Part shown: positions 1 to 5,175 of the stretch, piece after piece
Position numbering within the stretch: the first letter of the stretch is position 1
Layout of the letters: every line of letters starts with the position of its first letter
Assembly: GCA_003535195.1 (NCBI GenBank)
Contig: DOHN01000138.1
Location: forward strand, 8,699 to 13,873
Length of the DNA stretch: 5,175 nt
Origin: Ruminiclostridium sp.
GTDB lineage: Bacteria > Bacillota > Clostridia > DSM-8532
Direction of reading: 5' to 3'
Position numbers and translations under genes: made by a program
Notes under the pieces: generated by a model
Told to the model about the DNA's origin: nothing
Database searches by the model: none
Seen by the model: the letters and a program-made list of their open reading frames with translations, nothing else

Positions 1-54
1 TTAAAAAGGGGCTGTCTCAAAATAAATACTTATCACTTTTGAGGCAGCCCCTTT
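1..54 (-). terminator. Rho-independent terminator after rlmB
   Basis: Bases 5-22 pair with 37-54 in an 18-bp stem with one G-T wobble (15/44) and a 14-nt loop (23-36). The core is GGGGCTG pairing with CAGCCCC. Read on the minus strand, the stem runs into TTTTT then AA at the window edge, as expected of an intrinsic terminator for the operon ending with rlmB, whose stop is 54 nt upstream. The A tract on the other arm gives only a TTT run on the plus strand, so plus-strand termination would be weaker, but a gene converging from the left could share it. The stem sequence resembles dispersed repeats and insertion-sequence ends seen in Clostridia and Bacteroidetes (recalled, not searched). Confidence 0.85.
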
Positions 55-70
55 AAATACACAGTAACTT

Positions 71-90
71 ATTACGGGAAATTACGGGAA
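71..90. repeat. 10-bp tandem duplication
   Basis: The decamer ATTACGGGAA occurs twice head to tail (71-80 and 81-90), between the rlmB stop codon and the terminator. It is noncoding and looks like a simple slippage duplication. No function can be read from it. Confidence 0.8.
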
Positions 91-108
91 AGAAATAATT
101 CCTTCAAG

Positions 109-1350
109 TTATCCTCTTTGCTTGGCGATTTCAAACATGACAAGGGCGGCAGCAACACCGGCATTTAAGGAGGAGATTCTTCCCTTCATGGGAATCCGGA
201 CCATCAGGTCGCATTCATCCTTTACAAGCCTTCCCAGGCCTTCTCCCTCATTACCTATAACCAAAGCGCACGGTCCTGTGAGGTCGGCATCATAATAATT
301 GTTTTGGCCTTCCATATCCGCACCGATGATCCACAAGCCTTTTTCTTTCAGCTGGCGCAGGGTCTGCACCAGATTGGATACCCGGGCTACAGGCACATAT
401 TCCATTGCACCTGCGGCCACCTTTGCTACGGTGGTATTCAATGTCGCAGAACGGCGCTTGGGAATTATAATCCCGTGAACCCCGGCGCATTCGGCGCTTC
501 GGATCATGGAACCCAAGTTATTGGTATCTGTAATTTCGTCCAGAACCAGTACGAAAGACTTCTCGCCTTTTTCTTCCGCCTGATCCAAAATATCTTCAAC
601 CTCAACATATTTCTTTGCCGCCACTTCAAGGATCACACCCTGATGTATCCGGCTCTGTGAAAGGGCGTCCAGCTTATTCTTATCAAAGTACTGAATGGGA
701 ATGTCCTTTTCTCTGGCCATGGCCACGATCCTTGAAATCATGGTATCGTCCTTGTCCTTTTCAACAAAGAGCTTATTTAAGGGACGGCCTGATCTTAAGG
801 CTTCGAATACCGGGTTTCTTCCCTGGATCCTGTAGTCTTTTGCTTCATCCTCCGCTTCATGATTATCCGCAAAAGTCTCCTGCTTCTTGTAGGCGTCGAT
901 CTTAGGCCTTTGATTGTCAGCCTTTTTATCCGTAAAGGTCCGGGGTCTCTTCTCAAAGCCCCTCTTGGAATCCCTGTACGCGGTTTTGGGCTCAGCGCTT
1001 TTTCTTGTGTTTCTAAATCCGCCGGCGCCTTGTTCTTCATATTCCCGGAATTTTTTTGCGGGCCCTTTTCCGGGTTCTTTTTTAGGGCGCCTATAATCGT
1101 CCTCACGCCAATCGGCGCTTCTTCTTTTTTCGCCATAACCGCCGGACTCATAGCCTCCGGACTTTCTTCCCCGATAGTCTCCGGCCGCGCGGCCGGGTCT
1201 CCCGCTATAACTTTCCGAGTCCTCCCTGCGGGCTTTAAATCCGCTCTTGGGCCGGGGGCTTCCGCTGCCCTTTCCCGTGCCTGCCCCCCTTGTCCTTCCA
1301 TCGGAAGGTGTTCTTGGGCCTCTTCTGGTATCATTATTATTCTTTCTCAT
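109..1350 (-). CDS. rlmB: 23S rRNA (guanosine-2'-O-)-methyltransferase RlmB, TrmH/SpoU family, with long basic N-terminal tail
   Basis: SPOUT-class enzyme that uses S-adenosylmethionine to 2'-O-methylate a guanosine in the 23S rRNA peptidyl-transferase region (G2251 in E. coli). With the ATG start at 1350 it has 413 residues. Residues 1 to about 170 are low-complexity and rich in Arg, Lys, Gly, Ser and Glu, and look disordered. About 173-250 is the SpoU substrate-binding domain (begins YRIQGRNPVFEAL). About 267-411 is the knotted SPOUT domain: motif 1 DEITDTNNLGSMIRSAE at 271-287, motif 2 LVIGNEGEGLG at 363-373, motif 3 from IPMKGR at 386 to SLNAGVAAA. The usual family length is about 245-250 residues, so the tail is extra. 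The ATG at 1350 has GGAGA six bases upstream and overlaps the mrnC end by 14 nt, suggesting translational coupling. An in-frame TTG at 1377 adds nine residues but lacks a ribosome binding site. Family assignment is secure; the exact target base is inferred. Confidence 0.95.
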   Translation of the reverse strand: MRKNNNDTRRGPRTPSDGRTRGAGTGKGSGSPRPKSGFKARREDSESYSGRPGRAAGDYRGRKSGGYESGGYGEKRRSADWREDDYRRPKKEPGKGPAKKFREYEEQGAGGFRNTRKSAEPKTAYRDSKRGFEKRPRTFTDKKADNQRPKIDAYKKQETFADNHEAEDEAKDYRIQGRNPVFEALRSGRPLNKLFVEKDKDDTMISRIVAMAREKDIPIQYFDKNKLDALSQSRIHQGVILEVAAKKYVEVEDILDQAEEKGEKSFVLVLDEITDTNNLGSMIRSAECAGVHGIIIPKRRSATLNTTVAKVAAGAMEYVPVARVSNLVQTLRQLKEKGLWIIGADMEGQNNYYDADLTGPCALVIGNEGEGLGRLVKDECDLMVRIPMKGRISSLNAGVAAALVMFEIAKQRG

Positions 1351-1762
1351 GCTCTGTCTCCATTTCAGGTTTTTCAATAATTAACGCTGCCTGTTCCATG
1401 AGGGAATTAAGCCTTTCCTGCTGGCCGGTTAGATACAAAAATCCCAATACCGCCTCAAAGGCAGTTGCATATTTATAATCCTGGACTTCGGCGTGTTTTG
1501 GTATGGTCGTTGATTTGGTATTTCTTCCTCGTCTAAAAATATACGCCTCATCCTGGGTGAAATGATCCATAAGCATTTTGGAAATTTTAGCCTGGGATGC
1601 TGCTTTTACGTAGTCAGTGGAGTATATATGAAGCTTGTGCGAGGTGGCTGGCTTCCTTCGAATAAGTCTTTCTCTGATAAACAAATCAAAAACGGCATCT
1701 CCCATAAAAGCCAGAACGGCAGGCTGCATAAGCCTTGCTTCATCAACCATATTCATTGTCAA
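1337..1762 (-). CDS. mrnC: Mini-ribonuclease III (MrnC)
   Basis: RNase III catalytic domain without a dsRNA-binding domain. In B. subtilis this enzyme processes 23S rRNA precursor ends as a homodimer; that role is taken from the family. Evidence here is the signature VLAFMGDAVFDLFIRE, with the catalytic Asp at residue 22, RRGRN at 77-81, and TAFEAVLGFLYL with the second catalytic acid Glu103 (numbered from the TTG at 1762). The resulting 141 residues match the B. subtilis protein (143). Start choice: GGAG at 1771-1774 is 8 bases from TTG 1762 but only 2 from ATG 1768 and 14 from ATG 1756. The open frame reaches back to a TTG at 1828, but that codon falls in a probable -35 box and lacks a ribosome binding site. 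The last 14 nt overlap rlmB, its usual partner. Family assignment is very sure; the start is not. Confidence 0.93.
   Translation of the reverse strand: MTMNMVDEARLMQPAVLAFMGDAVFDLFIRERLIRRKPATSHKLHIYSTDYVKAASQAKISKMLMDHFTQDEAYIFRRGRNTKSTTIPKHAEVQDYKYATAFEAVLGFLYLTGQQERLNSLMEQAALIIEKPEMETEHEKE
1357..1361 (-). promoter_or_regulatory. Ribosome binding site deciding the rlmB start
   Basis: GGAGA on the minus strand ends six bases before the ATG at 1350. It lies within the last codons of mrnC, so ribosomes finishing mrnC would pass over it. It favours ATG 1350 over the longer TTG start at 1377, which has no purine-rich site upstream. Confidence 0.65.
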
Positions 1763-1770
1763 CTTCATCA

Positions 1771-1774
1771 CTCC
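1771..1774 (-). promoter_or_regulatory. Ribosome binding site of mrnC
   Basis: GGAG on the minus strand is the only good Shine-Dalgarno core before mrnC. Spacing to TTG 1762 is 8 bases, which is normal. Spacing to ATG 1768 is 2 bases, which is too short. The site therefore argues for a TTG start, or less likely for ATG 1756 at 14 bases. Confidence 0.5.
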
Positions 1775-1799
1775 ATATTTTTCTGCAAAATAATCAATT

Positions 1800-1828
1800 A
1801 TTATAGCCCAAGAGTTTAGATACTGCAA
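1800..1828 (-). promoter_or_regulatory. Possible sigma-A promoter for mrnC-rlmB
   Basis: On the minus strand there is a perfect -10 box TATAAT (1800-1805), 17 bases downstream of TTGCAG (1823-1828), which matches the -35 consensus only in its TTG. Transcription would begin near 1793 and leave a leader of about 30 nt carrying the GGAG of mrnC. It could supply extra mrnC-rlmB transcript independent of leuS. The -35 match is weak, so this is a candidate only. Confidence 0.4.
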
Positions 1829-1831
1829 ACA

Positions 1832-2218
1832 CTATATAATATTCCATAAAGAAGGTACTTTTATAAACGGCAGCAGCTCACCCCAGCCCAATAAAAATGA
1901 GAAAAGAATATGGATAATCGGTAAAGCGAGTATGCTGTAGCCCAGGTACTTTAAAACCTGGTCACTTTTCATCTTAAGCGACAGCGGCGGTAAAAATACC
2001 GTTAACAGCGCCGGGAGAATATAATACAGGTAAACGGGAAGCTTCAGGAAGTTGCCATACCGGCTTATCAGCAGGCTCCCGTATACTGTAATCATACCAA
2101 TGACATTTATAAGAAAGGATTTAACCTTGTACTGCGTGCCCAGAACAAGCCTGATGACGCATAAAAATGCCAGGTATGTAGCAGCAGCCACCACTATAAA
2201 GCGGAATGACTGATCCAT
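1832..2218 (-). CDS. Hypothetical membrane protein, four predicted helices
   Basis: I do not recognise this 128-residue protein. It is strongly hydrophobic, with four likely transmembrane segments at about residues 6-26, 33-52, 61-80 and 91-112. Basic residues sit in the loop between helices 1 and 2 (R23, K31, K33) and the loop between 3 and 4 (K82, K84, K90), so both loops are probably cytoplasmic and both ends outside. There is no signal peptide, cysteine pair, conserved acidic pair within a helix or other catalytic motif. It is a real gene: the ATG at 2218 has a perfect AGGAGG 7 bases upstream (2226-2231), and it fits the operon, 36 nt after leuS and on the same strand. It is probably cotranscribed with leuS. 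Position alone does not show a role in translation. A 12-bp direct repeat lies near its two edges. Confidence 0.8.
   Translation of the reverse strand: MDQSFRFIVVAAATYLAFLCVIRLVLGTQYKVKSFLINVIGMITVYGSLLISRYGNFLKLPVYLYYILPALLTVFLPPLSLKMKSDQVLKYLGYSILALPIIHILFSFLLGWGELLPFIKVPSLWNII
1852..1863. repeat. 12-bp direct repeat, copy A
   Basis: AAGGTACTTTTA, identical to 2246-2257. This copy is inside the last codons of the membrane protein gene. A partial relative, AGGTACTTTA, occurs at about 1944-1953. A repeat of this length could arise by chance in a window this size. Confidence 0.5.
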
Positions 2219-2245
2219 GATAATTCCTCCTTTGAGGCCGTTTCC

Positions 2246-2257
2246 AAGGTACTTTTA
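2246..2257. repeat. 12-bp direct repeat, copy B
   Basis: Second copy of AAGGTACTTTTA. On the minus strand it begins with the TAA stop codon of leuS. The two copies bracket nearly the whole membrane protein gene, and recombination between them would remove it without damaging leuS. Confidence 0.5.
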
Positions 2258-4696
2258 CTTGACCACAATATTGACTAAGCGCCCTTTAACCACAATGACC
2301 TTTAAAACGCTCTTCCCTTCAAGATAGGGCTGAGAACGTGAATCCTTCAGCGCAATCTCCTCAATGGCCTTATTATCCGCATCGGAAGGCACATTAATCT
2401 TGAAGCGGATCTGCCCGTTAAACTGAACAGCCAGTTCGATTTCATCCCTTACAAGGGCCTTCTCGTCAAATTCAGGCCATCTCTCATTAGTGATGAAGGT
2501 TTTTTCTCCAAACCTCTCCCACATTTCCTCACTGAAATGAGGGGCAAAAGGAGACAGCATCTTCAGAAAATCCCGAATGGCATCGGACATCAAACTGTAG
2601 TTTTTCGTTTCGAGCCCGTCATACTTATATATGGCATTGGTTAACTCCATAAGCCTTGCGATGGCCGTATTAAACTGGAACTGTTCCGTATCGGCGGTAA
2701 CGCTCTTAATGGTGCTGTGTCTTATATAATTCAGTTCCTTTTCATCAGAACCCATTGTATTGACAGAGCTTTCATTTCCTTCGGCAGCAATCTTTTCTAC
2801 AAGCCTCTCCACACGGCCTGCAAAGCGGTCCATCGCTTTTATGCCATCGTCGTTCCAGGGGCCTCCCTCAATATAAGCAAAACCAAAGGCCAGATACATT
2901 CTGAATACATCTGAGCCGTATTTCTGGATGAAATCGTCGGGAAGCACCGTATTGCCTCTGGACTTGGACATTTTCTGTCCGTCCGAACCCAGAATGATGC
3001 CTTGATGAACCAACGAAATAAAGGGCTCGTCAAAGTTAAGATATCCCATATCACGAAGCGCCTTGGTAATAAAGCGTGAATATAAAAGGTGCATGGCGGC
3101 ATGCTCGGCCCCCCCGACATATTTGTCGACGGGGAGCATTTTATTGATCCAATCCGTATTAAACGCTTCTTTGTCGTTTTTATTGTCAGGATATCTTAAA
3201 TAGTACCAGCTGGAGCACACAAAGGTATCCAGGGTATCGGAATCTCTCCTGGCATGACCGCCGCACTTAGGGCATGTGGTGTTCATGAAATCTTCGCATT
3301 TGGCAAGAGGCGACTCTCCGTCAGGAGTAAATTGCACATTATAGGGGAGCTCCACCGGAAGCTGAGCCTCGGGAACCGGCACAACACCGCATTTATCACA
3401 ATAAACAACGGGTATGGGCGCCCCCCAGTAGCGCTGCCTGGAAACCAGCCAGTCACGAAGGCGATAAGTGACTTTTAATTCGCCCTTATTTTCCTTTTCC
3501 AGTTTTTTTACAATGGATATCCTGGCTTCTTCCGATTTCGTGCCGTCAAACTCCCGGCTGTTGGTAAGAACACCGTAGTCACAGAAAGGAAGAGCATCTT
3601 CTCCGCCATTTTCCGCTTTTATAACTCTTATGATGTCCAGGCCATATTTTGTCGCAAACTCGAAGTCACGCTCATCATGGGCAGGAACAGCCATGACACA
3701 GCCTGTACCATAGCCTGCCAGGACATAATCGGCAACCCAGATCTCTACCTTTTCACCGGTCAGCGGGTGAATTGCATAAGCGCCGGTAAATACACCGGTC
3801 TTTTCCCGAACCGTGGACAAGCGGTCAATTTCAGAGATCTTCTTTACCTGGTTCCGGTATTCTTCCACTTTTCCCTTATAATCCGGTGCAGTAATTTGAT
3901 CGACCAGCTCATTTTCGGGCGCCAGAACTACATAGGTAACGCCGTAAAGAGTATCTGCCCTGGTGGTAAATACCCTGAGCGAAAGATCTTTCCCCTCGGC
4001 TTTAAACTCAATTTCCGCGCCTTCCGAACGTCCAATCCAGTTGGTCTGAATTTTCTTTGTCTTTTCAGGCCAATCAAGACCCGGCAGACAATCCAGAAGT
4101 TCCTGGGCATAATCGGTAATCTTAAAAAACCATTGGGTAAGATTTTTCTTGGTTACTTCTGTCTGGCATCTTTCGCAGGAGCCGTCAATAACCTGTTCAT
4201 TGGCTAAAACGGTCTTGCAGCTCGGGCACCAGTTGACCGGCGCATTTTTTCTGTAGGCCAGTCCATTTTTATAGAGCTGAAGAAACAGCCATTGGGTCCA
4301 TTTATAGTATTCGGGGGAACAGGTCAAAATCTCGTAATCCCAATCAAAGGTGGCACCCATTTCCTTTAGCTGATGTTCCATGGTCTCTACATTTTTCAAG
4401 GTTGAATCCTTGGGATGAATGCCGGTTTTTATGGCATAATTTTCGGCAGGCAAGCCAAAGGCGTCGAAGCCCTGCGGGTGAAAAACGTTGTAGCCCTGCA
4501 TTCTCTTCATGCGGGCCCAGCAATCCGTCAATCCGAAATTATACCAGTGCCCTACATGGAGCTTGGCCGCCGACGGATATGAAAACATTTCGAGACAATA
4601 TAATTTTTTATCAAGCTTATCCCTGTCAAAGTTATAAAGCTTGCTTTCTTCCCACTTTTTCTGCCATTTTCTATCTACTTCTGTTGAGTAGCTCAT
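2255..4696 (-). CDS. leuS: Leucyl-tRNA synthetase
   Basis: Cytoplasmic class Ia enzyme that charges tRNA-Leu with leucine using ATP and edits mischarged tRNA. The 813 residues are full length for the short Firmicutes form (B. subtilis about 804, E. coli 860). Visible in order: HVGH (HIGH motif, 47-50); Cys pairs 157/160 and 174/177 for zinc; CP1 editing domain with TTRADTLYG (Thr249, equivalent to E. coli Thr252) and VPAHDERD (Asp341, equivalent to Asp345); [14 protein letters not shown] at 416-429; a second zinc-type set C433/C436 and C475/C478; KMSKS at 575-579; then the anticodon-binding and C-terminal domains. QGIILG runs almost directly into KMSKS, so the leucine-specific insert of E. 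coli is absent. The ATG at 4696 has AGGAGG at 4704-4709, 7 bases away. It starts 21 nt after rsfS, leaving no room for a T-box leader, so any T-box control must lie upstream of this window. Confidence 0.98.
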   Translation of the reverse strand: MSYSTEVDRKWQKKWEESKLYNFDRDKLDKKLYCLEMFSYPSAAKLHVGHWYNFGLTDCWARMKRMQGYNVFHPQGFDAFGLPAENYAIKTGIHPKDSTLKNVETMEHQLKEMGATFDWDYEILTCSPEYYKWTQWLFLQLYKNGLAYRKNAPVNWCPSCKTVLANEQVIDGSCERCQTEVTKKNLTQWFFKITDYAQELLDCLPGLDWPEKTKKIQTNWIGRSEGAEIEFKAEGKDLSLRVFTTRADTLYGVTYVVLAPENELVDQITAPDYKGKVEEYRNQVKKISEIDRLSTVREKTGVFTGAYAIHPLTGEKVEIWVADYVLAGYGTGCVMAVPAHDERDFEFATKYGLDIIRVIKAENGGEDALPFCDYGVLTNSREFDGTKSEEARISIVKKLEKENKGELKVTYRLRDWLVSRQRYWGAPIPVVYCDKCGVVPVPEAQLPVELPYNVQFTPDGESPLAKCEDFMNTTCPKCGGHARRDSDTLDTFVCSSWYYLRYPDNKNDKEAFNTDWINKMLPVDKYVGGAEHAAMHLLYSRFITKALRDMGYLNFDEPFISLVHQGIILGSDGQKMSKSRGNTVLPDDFIQKYGSDVFRMYLAFGFAYIEGGPWNDDGIKAMDRFAGRVERLVEKIAAEGNESSVNTMGSDEKELNYIRHSTIKSVTADTEQFQFNTAIARLMELTNAIYKYDGLETKNYSLMSDAIRDFLKMLSPFAPHFSEEMWERFGEKTFITNERWPEFDEKALVRDEIELAVQFNGQIRFKINVPSDADNKAIEEIALKDSRSQPYLEGKSVLKVIVVKGRLVNIVVK

Positions 4697-4717
4697 GGTT
4701 AACCCTCCTCAAAAAAA

Positions 4718-5074
4718 TCATTCGTTTATTTCTGCATGAATGGCGATTGGTTTTCCATCCTGCCATAATCTTTCAAGACCATAATACTCCCTATCGTCTT
4801 CGTGGAAAATATGGATCACCACATCGCCATAATCCATGAGAATCCAGCGGGCTGAATTATAGCCTTCCATATGCAGCGGCTTCAGCCCTGCTTCCAAAAG
4901 CTTTTCCTCCACAAAATCCGCCAGGGACTGAATATGGGTGCTGGACGTTCCGCTGGCGATAATGAAATAATTAGCGATGACAGTTAAATCATGGATGTCG
5001 ATGGCATTAATATCGTTGGCCCTTTTATCACTCAAGGCGCTCATAATAATATTCAGTATTTTATGTTCGTCCAT
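4718..5074 (-). CDS. rsfS: Ribosomal silencing factor RsfS (Iojap/DUF143 family)
   Basis: Small cytosolic protein that binds uL14 on the 50S subunit and blocks joining with 30S, lowering translation when nutrients are scarce; it also acts in late 50S assembly (family knowledge). The 118 residues equal the usual length. Family signatures are NYFIIASGTSSTHIQSLADF at 35-54, then EGYNSARWILMDYGDVVIHI at 70-89, followed by FHEDDREYYGLERLWQDG. No known key segment is missing. The ATG at 5074 is preceded by a purine-rich run with AAGGAA about 11 bases upstream (5086-5091), an acceptable but slightly distant ribosome binding site. Its TGA is 21 nt before leuS, and rsfS next to leuS is an arrangement I recall from Clostridia, usually downstream of nadD and yqeK. 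I see no convincing promoter in 5075-5175, so transcription probably enters from upstream. Confidence 0.96.
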   Translation of the reverse strand: MDEHKILNIIMSALSDKRANDINAIDIHDLTVIANYFIIASGTSSTHIQSLADFVEEKLLEAGLKPLHMEGYNSARWILMDYGDVVIHIFHEDDREYYGLERLWQDGKPIAIHAEINE

Positions 5075-5129
5075 CTGTTTCTTGTTCCTTCCTTTCTCAA
5101 TTAAACCGCAAAAATTGTACAGCCGCTAA

Positions 5130-5175
5130 TCAGAAAGCATTTTTTATTGTGTCATAATTTAGCGCCATGAGTGAT
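5130..5175 (-). CDS. Possible C-terminal end of an upstream gene, perhaps yqeK
   Basis: One minus-strand frame is open from the window edge to a TGA at 5130-5132 and would end in SLMALNYDTIKNAF. This leaves 55 nt before rsfS. In many Firmicutes the gene before rsfS is yqeK, an HD-domain phosphohydrolase whose C-terminus often resembles HP-x-T-hydrophobic-x-A-x-NY, which loosely fits LMALNY here. Only 14 codons are visible and a second frame ends at about 5152, so both the coding call and the identity are tentative. Confidence 0.3.
   Translation of the reverse strand, partial: SLMALNYDTIKNAF

Noticed and set aside
795..1334. A 179-codon minus-strand open frame inside rlmB, starting with ATG
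   Set aside because: It overlaps the rlmB tail in another frame. Its Pro/Arg/Ala/Glu-rich product is what a shifted reading of purine-rich, GC-rich tail codons gives, and rlmB itself is a clear family member running through the region.
859..1380. A 173-codon plus-strand open frame with hydrophobic content
   Set aside because: It is antisense to the rlmB tail. The Phe/Leu/Ser/Pro-rich reading is the complement of Arg/Lys/Glu/Gly codons, and it matches no family I know.
3677..4207. A 176-codon plus-strand open frame antisense to leuS
   Set aside because: It lies entirely within the conserved editing and zinc domains of leuS. Selection on leuS explains the open frame.
4675..4720. Possible T-box or attenuator before leuS
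   Set aside because: Only 21 nt separate rsfS and leuS. There is no room for a specifier stem or terminator, only an AGGAGG site and an A-rich run.
5105..5160. Promoter before rsfS (ATGACA as -35, TACAAT as -10)
   Set aside because: The two boxes are not at workable spacing: no -35-like box sits 16-18 bp before TACAAT, and no -10-like box sits 17 bp after ATGACA.

Overview
The window looks like a piece of a Clostridia chromosome, most likely Lachnospiraceae or a close relative. This is an inference from the Clostridia-type leucyl-tRNA synthetase, the presence of Mini-ribonuclease III (a Firmicutes/cyanobacteria-type enzyme), strong AGGAGG ribosome binding sites, and an rlmB with a long basic N-terminal tail. 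Every gene I can support lies on the minus strand, so the transcript reads from high to low coordinates.

Layout in transcription order: a possible last stretch of an upstream gene (5130-5175); rsfS, ribosomal silencing factor (4718-5074); leuS, leucyl-tRNA synthetase (2255-4696); an unrecognised four-helix membrane protein (1832-2218); mrnC, Mini-III RNase (1337-1762 by my start choice); rlmB, 23S rRNA 2'-O-methyltransferase (109-1350). The last gene is followed by a strong hairpin terminator (1-54). Gaps are 21 nt (rsfS-leuS), 36 nt (leuS-membrane protein) and about 70 nt (membrane protein-mrnC), and mrnC and rlmB overlap by 14 nt. This is a tightly packed operon-like block. A plausible secondary promoter lies just in front of mrnC. 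No gene-free stretch exceeds 300 bases; the longest are 1-108 (terminator plus a 10-bp tandem repeat) and 5075-5175.

The genes share a theme of large ribosomal subunit and translation. RsfS blocks 50S-30S joining through uL14, MrnC trims 23S rRNA precursors, RlmB methylates the 23S peptidyl-transferase region, and LeuRS charges tRNA-Leu. The membrane protein is the odd one out.

I found no mobile element, CRISPR array, defence system or clearly undescribed system. The points most worth a second look are the roughly 170-residue disordered Arg/Gly/Lys-rich tail on RlmB, the unknown membrane gene between leuS and mrnC with a 12-bp direct repeat near its edges, the absence of cysS from its usual place before mrnC, and a terminator whose stem resembles widespread repeat or insertion-sequence ends.
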